DNA of 64,000 nucleotides from Tsukamurella pseudospumae (GCF_001575205.1 NZ_LSRE01000002.1:62001-126000), one strand, 5' to 3'. Positions 1-7,631 are shown, numbered from the stretch's first letter. Numbers and translations are program-made. The notes: generated from the letters alone by a model not told the origin.

Positions 1-689
1 TCATCGAGGTCGTCGGTGTCGAGACCGGGCACGTCGTCGAGGTCGTCATCGAGGTCCTCGGTGTCGGCGGCCAGCGCGGCGGCCTTCTCCTCGGCGGCCG
101 CGAGCTCCTCCTCAGCCGCCTCGGTCAGCGTGGCCGACACCTTCGGGGCACTGACGACGCCCTCGATCGCGTCGATCACGTCGTCCCACTTGCGGCTGAT
201 GATCTGGCCCACCTTGTGCCACATCTCCGCGCCCTCACGGCCCTCGAAGTTGCGGGTGCCGATGCGCACGGTGCCCAGCACGGGGTTGCCGTTGAAGAAC
301 TTGGTGACGTCGATCAGCTCGCACACCTCGCCGATGAGGCCGACGATCTCGAGGGTGTCCTCGAGTTCGGCGATCACCTCGGGGGTGGGCTCCTCGGCGG
401 CCAGTTCGGGCACGGAGATCACGTCGAAGCTGCGGTCGTCGCGCGGCACGAAGGCCTCTGCGGGGAGCGTGGTGAGCGCCTCCCATGCCGGGTGGTCGTC
501 GAGGTCGTTCGGCTTGTCACTGCGCACGAAGGCGACGAGCTCCGCGACCGACGTGAAGCCGTACAGATCCTCGTCGAGGCCCAGGAAGGCCTCCCATTCG
601 TCCTCCCCGTCACGCCACCGCGGTGCCCACAGGGTGTACACCGGGCCGTCGGTGAGGCCGAGCTCGATCGGGACGATGTCAGACGCCAT
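1..689 (-). CDS. Conserved actinobacterial protein, Rv3311-like (3' end off the window)
   Basis: Leftward gene starting at the ATG complementary to 687-689 and still open at base 1, so its C-terminus is missing. The start MASDIVPIELGLTDGPVYTL followed by WAPRWRDGEDEWEAFLG and a KFFNGNP motif near residue 125 is how I remember Rv3311 of M. tuberculosis and its Corynebacteriales orthologues, sometimes loosely called primosomal protein; no function is established. The visible C-terminal part is Glu/Ala/Asp-rich and probably disordered. With upp and pmmB at the other end of the window it marks the host side of the prophage. A TANNNT hexamer 7 nt before the ATG suggests a leaderless transcript. 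Confidence 0.8.
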   Translation of the reverse strand, partial: MASDIVPIELGLTDGPVYTLWAPRWRDGEDEWEAFLGLDEDLYGFTSVAELVAFVRSDKPNDLDDHPAWEALTTLPAEAFVPRDDRSFDVISVPELAAEEPTPEVIAELEDTLEIVGLIGEVCELIDVTKFFNGNPVLGTVRIGTRNFEGREGAEMWHKVGQIISRKWDDVIDAIEGVVSAPKVSATLTEAAEEELAAAEEKAAALAADTEDLDDDLDDVPGLDTDDLD

Positions 690-696
690 GGCGCCC

Positions 697-711
697 AGCG
701 TAGTGCACTAC
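697..711 (-). promoter_or_regulatory. -10 hexamer and perfect 12-bp palindrome upstream of the Rv3311-like gene
   Basis: On the minus strand TACGCT (702-697) lies exactly 7 nt before the ATG at 689, the spacing of a leaderless actinobacterial promoter. It overlaps a perfect palindrome, gtagtgcactac (700-711), that also covers the stop codon of the next small gene (708-710). The palindrome could be a regulator site or part of an attachment site; I found no second copy at the right end. Confidence 0.4.
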
Positions 712-869
712 GCCGGTTCGGCGTCGGCCAGAGGATCGGAGTGCTTCCTGAGCACCTTCAGTGCGCGCGGATCGGGCTTGCGGCCGTTCAGCAGCGCCGC
801 TTTCGCGGCGATCTGCGCGAGCTTCAACTGCCCCTCGGGGGTGTACACCCAGCGCTGCTTCTCCGTCAT
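708..869 (-). CDS. Small phage-like protein (53 aa)
   Basis: Leftward 53-codon gene beginning MTEKQRWVYTPEGQLKLAQ and ending DPLADAEPA; mostly charged and helical, with no signal or membrane segment. Short proteins of this style are common near the ends of actinophage genomes, but I do not know a function. It lies immediately upstream of the host Rv3311-like promoter and downstream of the frameshifted membrane gene at 882-1193, with which it probably forms an operon. Confidence 0.55.
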   Translation of the reverse strand: MTEKQRWVYTPEGQLKLAQIAAKAALLNGRKPDPRALKVLRKHSDPLADAEPA

Positions 870-881
870 GAACGCGCGTCC

Positions 882-1193
882 TCACTCGTGCTCCGGCTCA
901 CTCTCAGTATCCTCCCCGTGCGACAGGTCCGCCAGCGTGATCGCCCCGATGACTTCCCGTTCGGTCGCCCGTCGCCAGATCCGAGGTCAGGAGCGCCTCG
1001 ACCGTCGCCGCGCCGATTCGTGAGGTGTAGGCGTCCTCGTCGGCGGTGCGCTCCACCGCCCACGCCATCCGCCGCCACCACTCGGCGCGGCGCTCGGAAC
1101 CTCCTTCTGCCGGGTCGCGAAGGAGACGCCGGTCAGCGCCAGAGCGGCGGCGATGAACGGTGCCGCCGTCAGCCACAGCGTCGTGGAGATCAT
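882..1193 (-). pseudogene. Frameshifted phage membrane protein
   Basis: Leftward coding signal split over two frames. It opens MISTTLWLTAAPFIAAALAL (one N-terminal membrane helix), passes near 1105-1115 into the frame reading SERRAEWWRRMAWAVERTAD, and near 975-985 returns to the first frame for REVIGAITLADLSHGEDTE, ending at 882. The order helix, then RAEWWRRxxWA, is a layout I know from actinophage membrane proteins, so an intact gene of about 100 codons is likely ancestral. The two shifts compensate each other. They are either real decay or single-base assembly errors. Between them the first frame has a stop at 987-989. Confidence 0.5.
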
Positions 1194-1195
1194 CG

Positions 1196-1294
1196 CTACC
1201 CCGTCGGGCGGAAGAAGCCGTGGAACTGCTGGCCGATGTTGTCGGTGCGGATCGAGGAGATCTGCACGGGGTCGCCCGCCTCAGGCAAGTGCAT
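1196..1294 (-). CDS. 32-aa ORF or remnant at the left junction
   Basis: Leftward ORF reading MHLPEAGDPVQISSIRTDNI and ending HGFFRPTG, with its stop 2 nt before the start of the membrane gene at 1193. No ribosome binding site is visible, and the ATG sits 26 nt from the divergent integrase ATG. The sequence reads like the C-terminus of a longer protein cut off at this point, which would fit an integration junction at about 1295-1320; it could also be a genuine tiny gene. Confidence 0.35.
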   Translation of the reverse strand: MHLPEAGDPVQISSIRTDNIGQQFHGFFRPTG

Positions 1295-1307
1295 GAATAG
1301 GTTCAGA

Positions 1308-1313
1308 TATGAT
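1308..1313 (+). promoter_or_regulatory. -10 hexamer of the integrase
   Basis: TATGAT ends 7 nt before the ATG at 1321. Two earlier in-frame ATGs (1309, 1312) lie inside the hexamer, so they are unlikely starts and the message is probably leaderless. No clear -35 is seen. Confidence 0.5.
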
Positions 1314-1320
1314 GACCAGC

Positions 1321-2688
1321 ATGGAAGCGGTGATCTACGCGCGGGTGTCACAGGATCACGGGACGCGGTCCGTGCAGGAGCAGGAGCGGGAGTGCCGCGA
1401 GTTCTGCGATCGTCAGGGCTGGAACGTGACCCGCGTCCTCACCGACAACGACATCGGCGCCAGCCGCTACAGCGGGAAGGACCGGCCCGCGTACCGCGAG
1501 CTGAAGGAGATCCTGCGGCCGGGCGACGTCCTCGTCACGTGGGAGGCCAGCCGAGCGCAACGCGACCTCGCTGCCTACGTGGAGCTGCGGAACCTGTGCG
1601 CGGACCGCGGCGTGAAGTGGGCCTACAACGGCCGCGTCTTCGACCTGTCCGACGGCGACGACCGGTTCGGTACTGGTCTCGACGCGCTGCTCGCGGAGAA
1701 GGAGGCCGAGCAGATCCGCGCCCGTGTGCTTCGTGGGAAGCGGTCGGCAGCGGCGGAGGGCCGGCCGTCGGGGAAGACCCCACCGGGCTACCGGCCGGTG
1801 CGTGATCCGCGCACGGGCCGCACGGTCACGTGGGAGCCCGACGAGGTCGCGCCGGTGATGCAGGAGGCTGCCCGCCGGATCCTCGAGGGCGAGACACTGC
1901 GGGAGGTGACCCGTTGGGCGAACGAGCAAGGAGTGACGGGCACGCACCGGCAGATGCGCGACCGGCTCCACCTCGCCTCGTATGCGGGCCTGCGTGTGCA
2001 TCAGGGGAAGGTTGTGGGTGAGGCGAACTGGCCGGCGCTGTGGTCGCCGGAGCAGCGGGACCAGATCATCGCGGCGTTCGCCGACCCGGCCCGGCGTGCG
2101 AGCGGCGGTGGCGGCGTGCCTGTGCGGCACCTGCTGGCGGGCATCGCGAGGTGCGGCGTGTGCGGCGCGGGGATGCGGCACTACTGGCCGCCATCGGCGC
2201 AGAAGATCAGCGCGCCACCGGCGTACGTGTGCAGCGACGGGCTGCATGTGAGGCGGCAGGCGAAGCCTCTCGAGAAGGCCGTCGTGCGGGCGACGCTGGC
2301 CCGGATCCGGACGATCGACCGGGCACAGCTGGCTGACGACGGTGGCGCAGCAGCGGCAGCGGCGAGGAGGGAGGCGCAGGAACTGCAGGACCGTCTGGAC
2401 GAGTTCACCGTCGCGGCGGCTGAGCCGGGCGGCCCGTCGCCGCGCGCGCTCGCCGCGATCGAGCAGAAACTGCAGCCGCAGATCGACGCGGCGCTCGCTC
2501 GAGCCCGCGCGTCATATCGGTCGCCGCTGATCGGCCGGCTCGCCGAGAACCCCGAGGACTGGACGGTGTTGACGGTGGTCGAGCGGCGCGAGGTGATCCG
2601 TTCAATGGTGACGGTGCGCGTGATGCCGACGCAGTCCCGCGGCGTGGCGGGCTTCCGCCGCGAGGACGTCGAGATCCATCCGGCCTAG
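1321..2688 (+). CDS. int: Large serine integrase
   Basis: 455-aa serine recombinase that would integrate and excise the prophage between attP and attB. The N-terminal resolvase domain opens MEAVIYARVSQD, with the nucleophile Ser10 in YARVS, and continues with DNDIGASRYSGKDRPAY and an EKEAEQIRARVLRGKR linker helix. The recombinase domain begins at about PPGYRPVRDP, a zinc ribbon at ARCGVCGAG...YVC, and a coiled coil (about residues 335-390) precedes the C-terminus. The fourth zinc-ribbon cysteine is not evident. Start 1321 fits the family start and the -10 spacing. Its stop codon overlaps, in a CTAG palindrome, that of the convergent DUF3263-like gene. Confidence 0.92.
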   Translation: MEAVIYARVSQDHGTRSVQEQERECREFCDRQGWNVTRVLTDNDIGASRYSGKDRPAYRELKEILRPGDVLVTWEASRAQRDLAAYVELRNLCADRGVKWAYNGRVFDLSDGDDRFGTGLDALLAEKEAEQIRARVLRGKRSAAAEGRPSGKTPPGYRPVRDPRTGRTVTWEPDEVAPVMQEAARRILEGETLREVTRWANEQGVTGTHRQMRDRLHLASYAGLRVHQGKVVGEANWPALWSPEQRDQIIAAFADPARRASGGGGVPVRHLLAGIARCGVCGAGMRHYWPPSAQKISAPPAYVCSDGLHVRRQAKPLEKAVVRATLARIRTIDRAQLADDGGAAAAAARREAQELQDRLDEFTVAAAEPGGPSPRALAAIEQKLQPQIDAALARARASYRSPLIGRLAENPEDWTVLTVVERREVIRSMVTVRVMPTQSRGVAGFRREDVEIHPA

Positions 2689-2901
2689 CGGCCCCCGCGG
2701 GCCCTCCGCAGCCGCGCGACGGTGGCAGGCGCGTAGGCCACCGCTTCGGGGTCGTCCAGAGCGCGGGTTGAGGACCTGGTAGTAGCGGGTACTCGTGATT
2801 CCGAACCGGTCGCGGATCTGGTTCTCCTTCGCGCCGGCGGTGCGCCACCACGTTGCCGCGGTCTCGAAGTCGAGGATCGCGCGTTGCTGGTCGCTCAGCA
2901 T
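2685..2901 (-). pseudogene. DUF3263-like small phage protein, one-base frameshift
   Basis: Leftward gene starting MLSDQQRAILDFETAATWWR and continuing GAKENQIRDRFGITSTRYYQVLN, the pattern of DUF3263, small helix-turn-helix-like proteins of actinophages and their hosts. After RYYQVLN the frame is lost. Dropping one C from the CCC run near 2763 restores ALDDPEAVAYAPATVARLRR and a TAG stop at 2685-2687 that overlaps the integrase stop. The preserved ending makes a recent indel or an assembly error likelier than long decay. It overlaps the ImmA stop through ATGCTGA. Confidence 0.6.
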
Positions 2902-3329
2902 GGTCGGTCCTCGACCCGGGCATCGACCCATGCCCGTTCGTCGTCGGTGAGTGCGCGGACGCGGGCGAGGAGCGTCGGCACGTCGACCCACAGCTCGTCG
3001 GCTACCTCGGTGGCGTGCCGGGCCCAGCGGAGCACGTCGACGAGGTCCTGCAGCTCGATGAGTCGCCGGGCAGCGATCTCGTGCACCGTGGTCTCCTCGC
3101 GGGCCCGCAGGACGGGGTCGCGGGGGTACACGCGGCGCTCGTCGTGGACGAGCTCGTGCGCGAGGGTGCACCGCCGCTCGGCCTGGGTGAGGTCGTCGGC
3201 CAGCTGTATCCGCCGCCCGTTGATGCACCCGGCGAGGGTGGCGTGCCCGACGTCCCCGAAGCGGATCTCCAGCCAGTTCCGGGCGCGGGCCTCCCTCCAC
3301 GGGTGCCAGGTTCCTCGTTCGATCGTCAT
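2895..3329 (-). CDS. ImmA/IrrE-type metallopeptidase
   Basis: 144-aa protein with a zinc-protease HELVH motif (TLAHELVHDERR, about residues 56-67) followed by a helix containing HEIAARRLIELQDL, the layout of ImmA/IrrE peptidases (DUF955). In ICEBs1 and many prophages such enzymes cleave the resident repressor to trigger induction. Location in the leftward immunity operon, two genes from the repressor, supports that role, though the substrate is inferred. It is translationally coupled to the DUF3263-like gene. Confidence 0.8.
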   Translation of the reverse strand: MTIERGTWHPWREARARNWLEIRFGDVGHATLAGCINGRRIQLADDLTQAERRCTLAHELVHDERRVYPRDPVLRAREETTVHEIAARRLIELQDLVDVLRWARHATEVADELWVDVPTLLARVRALTDDERAWVDARVEDRPC

Positions 3330-3389
3330 GCCCGATGTTGTACACGTACGGACCGACAGAAAACGCCCTGACCAGGAACTACACCGGTG

Positions 3390-3938
3390 TCATTCGTTCT
3401 TGTAGCCCTGAATCTCTGGAGCCTTGAGGTCCTTCCGGAGTCGCGTGACGTACGGGCCGACAGATCTGGCGGACATGTCGTCGAAGCCACGTGCGTACGG
3501 TCCTCTGCGCTTGAGCGTGTCCCGAAGTTGCGAAGCATTCATCAGGCCTGCGGCGCCAACGATCGCGATAAGCCCGAGATACGGTAGCCAGTCAACGCCT
3601 GATGCATGCTGAAGGCCGTAATAGCAGGCCATACCGATCGTAATTGCTGACGTCACAACTACCGCAGCCTGGGACGCGATCATCGTCTTGACGACGCGGT
3701 CATATCTGTCGCGCGTTTCGGACATTCCGATGCCGATGATGCGCATCCGCGCGTAGTGAGTAAGCCACGTTCGGAGGGGATCCTGCTCGTCGAGAAGCTC
3801 AGCGACCTCGAGGTCTAGTTTCACCGCTTCCATCTGGCCGTGTCGGGTTCGTGATGGTCGGGAGAGCCAGATGGTGACGAGCTGGGTCAGGAACGCTGCG
3901 GTGACCGCTCCGATCCCGGCCCAGGCGGTTGCGGTCAC
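3390..3938 (-). CDS. Membrane protein between repressor and ImmA
   Basis: 182-aa protein with an N-terminal hydrophobic helix (residues about 3-25), a charged cytoplasmic stretch, and two further helices (ASQAAVVVTSAITIGMACYY and VDWLPYLGLIAIVGAAGL) before a basic tail. Its GTG start overlaps the repressor stop (GTGA), so it is co-translated with the repressor and hence made in the lysogen. Superinfection exclusion is a reasonable guess from position and topology only; no family is recognised. Its codon usage is less GC-rich than the early genes. Confidence 0.75.
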   Translation of the reverse strand: MTATAWAGIGAVTAAFLTQLVTIWLSRPSRTRHGQMEAVKLDLEVAELLDEQDPLRTWLTHYARMRIIGIGMSETRDRYDRVVKTMIASQAAVVVTSAITIGMACYYGLQHASGVDWLPYLGLIAIVGAAGLMNASQLRDTLKRRGPYARGFDDMSARSVGPYVTRLRKDLKAPEIQGYKNE

Positions 3939-4894
3939 GCCCCGCCCTCCGGTCCCTCCGGATCGGGCAGCTCGCTGGCCTCGTCCTGCCGGCGTCGGAT
4001 CTTCCGGCCGACCGGCTCGTCGCCGAGGTCGCGGGCGGCCAACTCGAAGTCAGCCTGATCGGCGTCCAGGACACCGCGGGCTCGCAGCCAGCGGCTGAAC
4101 ACGTTGTTGAAGAAGTTCGCCGAGTCCAGGTGAACGTCGTCGCCGTGGCGGTCACGCGCGGCTTCCTCGAGCTCGCCGATCGCTCTGCGGACGTCCTCGA
4201 ACTGCTCAAGCTGGGGCCAGTCGATTCTCGATTCCCAGTCGTCACCGAGGGCTATGCGGACGCCCATCCCCGTCCCTTCGATGCCGAGCGACATGCCGAG
4301 TCGGAGTCTTTGGGTGGCGTACCGCTCGGAGTCCTGCCGAACACGTCCCTGGACCGACTCGAACTCGGGCCCGCTCACGATGTCGGAATATCGGGCGACC
4401 GAGTCGAGCAGGTCTCCGATGTACGGCATCTGGGATCGGACTCCGGCCTTTGACCATGGCTCAACCGCCGCTTCGGCGTGGTCGAGAATCTTCTCCGCCA
4501 GGTCCAGGTTCGCCGTCAGGAGTCGGTACTCCCGCGTCGGCCTAGCGACTCGCGCTGCCTGCTGGATGTACCCCGGGTTGATCTTGGAGGAGGGGAGAGT
4601 CAGCGAGTCCTCGTCGTGGTCGATCCCGACAGGGATCAGTGAGGCCAGGCCGTGTCCATCGAGCTCGCCGCTGAAGATCGCGGCAGCCCGGCCAGCGGGC
4701 CATTGGAGAGCGTTGTCGTACTTCGCGAGCGTTCGCGGGCCGACCTTGGTGGCAAGAGTGAGCTCGATCTTGGACTGCGTGGTGTCGGACGGGCCGCCCG
4801 CCGCGGCGACGTCGAGCTGACTTAGGCCCAGCGCGCCTCGACGTGCCTTGACGGCGCCGGCGAGTCGCGCGACACCTTCGTGCGGTTTGGTCAT
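3935..4894 (-). CDS. Prophage repressor, XRE-type helix-turn-helix
   Basis: 319-aa protein with an N-terminal helix-turn-helix (about residues 10-60, with GLSQLDVAAAGG and SKIELTLATKVGPRTLAKYD) and a long C-terminal part with no recognised peptidase or dimerisation motif. It is divergent from the small Cro-like gene at 5076, and three GTTTGSC-type sites lie between the two starts, the standard layout of an immunity switch. No LexA-type Ser/Lys self-cleavage site is visible, which fits induction through the ImmA-like peptidase two genes downstream. Confidence 0.75.
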   Translation of the reverse strand: MTKPHEGVARLAGAVKARRGALGLSQLDVAAAGGPSDTTQSKIELTLATKVGPRTLAKYDNALQWPAGRAAAIFSGELDGHGLASLIPVGIDHDEDSLTLPSSKINPGYIQQAARVARPTREYRLLTANLDLAEKILDHAEAAVEPWSKAGVRSQMPYIGDLLDSVARYSDIVSGPEFESVQGRVRQDSERYATQRLRLGMSLGIEGTGMGVRIALGDDWESRIDWPQLEQFEDVRRAIGELEEAARDRHGDDVHLDSANFFNNVFSRWLRARGVLDADQADFELAARDLGDEPVGRKIRRRQDEASELPDPEGPEGGA

Positions 4895-4914
4895 GCCCCA
4901 ACTCTCTCAGAATT

Positions 4915-4945
4915 TTTTGGCAAACCTTGCTCCGGTTTGGCAAAC
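4915..4945. promoter_or_regulatory. Tandem operator pair O1/O2
   Basis: Two TTTGGCAAAC sites, 4915-4925 (ttttggcaaac) and 4935-4945 (gtttggcaaac, a perfect 5-bp-arm palindrome about the central G), are spaced 20 bp apart, two helical turns. They lie just upstream of the repressor start, where binding would give autoregulation. Confidence 0.55.
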
Positions 4946-5001
4946 ATCACCATCGTAATTCACTCGCGGTAGCAATCACACCATTGTGTTTTCCCAGCTC
5001 C

Positions 5002-5021
5002 GCAAGTTTGCCGAAACTTGC
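5002..5021. promoter_or_regulatory. Palindromic operator O3
   Basis: gcaagtttgccgaaacttgc is a perfect inverted repeat with 8-bp arms around GCCG. Its GTTTGCC core is shared with the tandem pair at 4915-4945. It lies about 20 bp upstream of the -35-like TTGCCA of the rightward early promoter, placing it to control that promoter. Confidence 0.6.
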
Positions 5022-5041
5022 TGGAGGCATGCGGAGACTGA

Positions 5042-5069
5042 TTGCCAACGAGGTTAAACGTGCTAGCGT
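5042..5069 (+). promoter_or_regulatory. Rightward early promoter
   Basis: TTGCCA (5042-5047), a 16-bp spacer and TAGCGT (5064-5069), 6 nt before the ATG of the Cro-like gene. The transcript would be leaderless. Confidence 0.5.
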
Positions 5070-5075
5070 CGTGCT

Positions 5076-5396
5076 ATGACGAAGCAGAACAAGGCTGAGG
5101 GGTATCGGCGCTACGGACCATCCCGCCCCCGCCGCACACCGCCCCATGTCTCGATCAAGATCCTCCGCATTGCTGCGAAGCTGACGCTCGACGACGTTGC
5201 CGAACGCATGGCGGAGTTCGGGGAAGCCCCAGCTCGCGGGACTCTCAGCGCGATCGAGAACGGCCACCGAGGCGCGAGCAAGGAGTTCCTCAACGCTCTG
5301 GAGCGTGCGCTCGGTGTACCCGAGGGCTCGATCACCACCGACTACGCGCCCCGCACGACCCCGACCGTCGCTTCGCCTGAGGCGGCGTCGGCATGA
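5076..5396 (+). CDS. Cro-like helix-turn-helix regulator
   Basis: 106-aa protein with a central XRE-type helix-turn-helix (KLTLDDVAERMAEF, then RGTLSAIENGHRGASKEFLN, about residues 35-85) and a disordered Pro/Thr/Ala tail. It is the first gene of the rightward early operon, divergent from the repressor, with palindromic sites between. A Cro or early-switch role is inferred from this position. It overlaps the antirepressor by 4 bp (ATGA). Confidence 0.7.
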   Translation: MTKQNKAEGYRRYGPSRPRRTPPHVSIKILRIAAKLTLDDVAERMAEFGEAPARGTLSAIENGHRGASKEFLNALERALGVPEGSITTDYAPRTTPTVASPEAASA

Positions 5397-6148
5397 ACGA
5401 GCTCGTCACCCTGATCGACGGCGAGGCCGTCACCACTTCCCTCGCGATCGCCGAGGGAACCGACAACGCTCACGCATCGGTGATCCGACTCGTCCGCAAC
5501 AACTTGGCCGACCTGCAGGAGTTCGGAGGGGTTGCATTTGAGATCCGACCCTTCGAGACCGCTGGCGGCGTCCAGTCCCGCGAGATCGCGGTGCTGAACG
5601 AGCCGCAGTCGGCGTTGCTCATCACCTACATGCGGAACAACGACCGTGTCCGCGCCTTCAAGAAGCGGCTCATCGCAGCGTTCTTCGAACTGCGTGAGCG
5701 TCTGGCCGCCGGGCCGATCATGCCGCGGACGATGAGCGAGGCCCTGCGCCTCGCGGCCGACGAGTTCGATCGTGCCGAACGGATGAAGGCCCTCGCCGAA
5801 TCCAACCAGGGCAAGGCCGACGCGTTCGACGCATTCCTCAATGGCAAGGGCGTGTACCTCGTTGACTCGGTCGCGAACCTGATCGGAGCGGGGCACCGCG
5901 CGCTCTGGAATCTCCTGTACACGGAGAGGGTCCTGATTTCCAAGGGAGCGCGTCGGCGTCAGCCCTATGCCAACCCGAAGACCGCGGGCTGGTTTGTCGT
6001 GAAGACCCACGACACCGAGCACACGAACGGTCACGCCGCGTGCACGACCTACGTCACGCCGTTCGGCGCCGAGCAGATCAGGCTCCTCGCGATCGCGCGG
6101 AACGTCATCGAGCCGCAGCTGCTTGGCCTTCCCAGTGGCGGTGCGTGA
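5393..6148 (+). CDS. Rha/ANT-type phage antirepressor
   Basis: 251-aa two-domain protein. Residues about 1-100 (ASVIRLVRNNLADLQEFGGV, then NEPQSALLITYMRNNDRVRAFKKRL) match the Rha (pRha) domain. Residues about 140-240 (FLNGKGVYLVDSVANLIG, ISKGARRRQPYANPK, TYVTPFGAEQIRLLA) match the KilAC/ANT antirepressor C-terminal domain. Such proteins disable repressors or act early in lytic growth. It is coupled to the Cro-like gene upstream and to the small gene at 6148 (GTGATGA). Confidence 0.85.
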   Translation: MNELVTLIDGEAVTTSLAIAEGTDNAHASVIRLVRNNLADLQEFGGVAFEIRPFETAGGVQSREIAVLNEPQSALLITYMRNNDRVRAFKKRLIAAFFELRERLAAGPIMPRTMSEALRLAADEFDRAERMKALAESNQGKADAFDAFLNGKGVYLVDSVANLIGAGHRALWNLLYTERVLISKGARRRQPYANPKTAGWFVVKTHDTEHTNGHAACTTYVTPFGAEQIRLLAIARNVIEPQLLGLPSGGA

Positions 6149-6372
6149 TGACGCTATCTGATGACGAGCTGTTCGAGGACGATCCCGAGCTCGACGCCTA
6201 CATCGAAGAACTCACACGCGACTGGCCGCCGCCCGACAGCCCCGCGCAGCTCGCAGTACTCCGCCGAGTCTTCGGCCCCCACCTCGCCAACCAGGAACCG
6301 GCAGCGGGCCACTCCGCCAAGAACAGCCCCGCCGCCGGCCGCCACACCTCCAGCAAGGGACATGCAGCGTGA
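6148..6372 (+). CDS. Small acidic early protein (74 aa)
   Basis: Begins MTLSDDELFEDDPELDAYIE: acidic helical N-terminus, disordered Ala/Ser/His tail. No family is recognised. The start at 6148 overlaps the antirepressor stop, so it is translationally coupled. Confidence 0.55.
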   Translation: MTLSDDELFEDDPELDAYIEELTRDWPPPDSPAQLAVLRRVFGPHLANQEPAAGHSAKNSPAAGRHTSSKGHAA

Positions 6373-6569
6373 TCATCCTCGCACCCACCAGCCCGGCGTT
6401 CGGTCTCACCGCCGACGAGCTCACCGAGCGGCACGCCGAGTTGCCGCTGGTCGACCAGGTGCAGCGGCAGCGTGAGCTGAACGCCGCCGACGGTATCGCC
6501 GACCTGGTCCTGCCGCCCGCCGCGCTGGATCGGCTCGCCGCGCTCCGTGTCGGAGAGGCGGCGGCATGA
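6369..6569 (+). CDS. Small early protein (66 aa)
   Basis: GTG start overlapping the preceding stop (GTGA). Predicted helical, no membrane segment or Cys motif, function unknown. Part of the chain of 4-bp-overlapping early genes. Confidence 0.5.
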   Translation: MIILAPTSPAFGLTADELTERHAELPLVDQVQRQRELNAADGIADLVLPPAALDRLAALRVGEAAA

Positions 6570-6733
6570 ACGGCCTCACCATCCTCGGCGTGATCGCGTT
6601 GATCGCGATCCTGTACCTGTCGGTGCTCGAGCTCGCGGACGCGGTGCGCGATGCCCGCGAACGCCGCATCGCGGCCGACCGGCGCCGGCATCCCTCCGTG
6701 TGCGCTCGTCGCCGGTTCGGCGGTGCGCGATGA
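6566..6733 (+). CDS. Small single-pass membrane protein (55 aa)
   Basis: ATG overlapping the previous stop. MNGLTILGVIALIAILYLSV forms one membrane helix followed by a basic Arg-rich tail (RDARERRIAADRRR), so a membrane-anchored protein with a cytoplasmic basic tail is likely. It overlaps the exonuclease start by 4 bp. Function unknown. Confidence 0.55.
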   Translation: MNGLTILGVIALIAILYLSVLELADAVRDARERRIAADRRRHPSVCARRRFGGAR

Positions 6734-7476
6734 CGTGGTCGGAGACCTTCGCCTGGCACGACGGGCGCATGGTGGCCGCCGATACCGAGACCACCGGCGT
6801 CGGAGCGGATGCACGGATCGTGACCGCGTGCGTGATGCTCCCCGGCGAGCAGCCGCAGACGTGGCTCCTCGACCCGGGCATCCCGATCCCCGACGACGCC
6901 GCGAAGGTGCACGGCGTTACCACCGAGAAGGCGCAGGCCGACGGTATGGACTACCGGGCGGGCCTGCGGCAGATCGCCGACGCGATCGACCTCGCGACGC
7001 ACGGGCGTGCGCTCGTCGGGTTCAACGTCAGCTTCGACCTGACCGTCCTCGCGCGGGAGTGTGAGCGCGTCGGCGTCGGGTTCACCGTGCCCGAGTGGAT
7101 CGTCGACCCGTACGTTCTCGACCGCGCGATCGACCAGTACCGCAAGGGCTCGCGGCAGCTCGCCGCGACCGCGCAGGTCTACGGCGTCGACCTCGTCGAC
7201 GCGCACACCGCTGACGCGGATGCTCGAGCGGCTGGCCGGATCGCGCAGGTGATGGCTCGCCGCGCTGCGGAGCAGCGACACGGTGATCCGTTCGGCGCCC
7301 TGCATGGGCTGACGTTCGAGCAGCTCCATGCGTGGCAGGCAGCGCAGCACCGTAAGCGGCAGGACAGCTTCCGCGCGTACCGGCAGGGCCGGGGCGAGTC
7401 GTGGGAGGACATCGACTCGGGCTGGCCTCTGCGTGAGCTGCTGCCGCCCGTCGTGCGCGAGGCGGTGCCCTCGTGA
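6730..7476 (+). CDS. DnaQ-like 3'-5' exonuclease (DEDDh)
   Basis: 248-aa protein with the DEDDh exonuclease motifs: ExoI ADTETTGVG near residue 16, ExoII GFNVSFDLTVL near residue 98, and ExoIII DAHTADADARA with the catalytic His and Asp near residue 160. This is the fold of DNA polymerase III epsilon. A separate C-terminal part (about residues 180-248) is helical. In phages such proteins serve as proofreading or DNA-processing nucleases; here it leads the recombination block with YqaJ and RecT-like genes. Confidence 0.85.
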   Translation: MTWSETFAWHDGRMVAADTETTGVGADARIVTACVMLPGEQPQTWLLDPGIPIPDDAAKVHGVTTEKAQADGMDYRAGLRQIADAIDLATHGRALVGFNVSFDLTVLARECERVGVGFTVPEWIVDPYVLDRAIDQYRKGSRQLAATAQVYGVDLVDAHTADADARAAGRIAQVMARRAAEQRHGDPFGALHGLTFEQLHAWQAAQHRKRQDSFRAYRQGRGESWEDIDSGWPLRELLPPVVREAVPS

Positions 7477-7631
7477 ACGGCCTGGTGTGGTCCCCGCAGG
7501 ATCCGGCGTTCCCGACGCCGTCGGGGGAGTGCTGCGAGGTGTGCGGGCGGTGGACGCCGGACGGTGACCTGTGCAAGGCGTGTGACCGCGAGGTGCACCG
7601 CGAGGTCAACCGGCTGGAGGTGCAGCCGTGA
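7473..7631 (+). CDS. Small zinc-ribbon protein (52 aa)
   Basis: GTG start overlapping the exonuclease stop. Two Cys pairs (CCEVCG and CKAC, 15 residues apart) form a likely zinc ribbon; the remainder is polar. Coupled at both ends by 4-bp overlaps. Function unknown. Confidence 0.55.
   Translation: MNGLVWSPQDPAFPTPSGECCEVCGRWTPDGDLCKACDREVHREVNRLEVQP

Noticed and set aside
216-1805. A 529-codon plus-strand frame across the left flank and integrase
   Set aside because: It is antisense or out of frame to the Rv3311-like gene and the integrase, with Arg/Pro/Gly-rich composition typical of GC-rich shadows.
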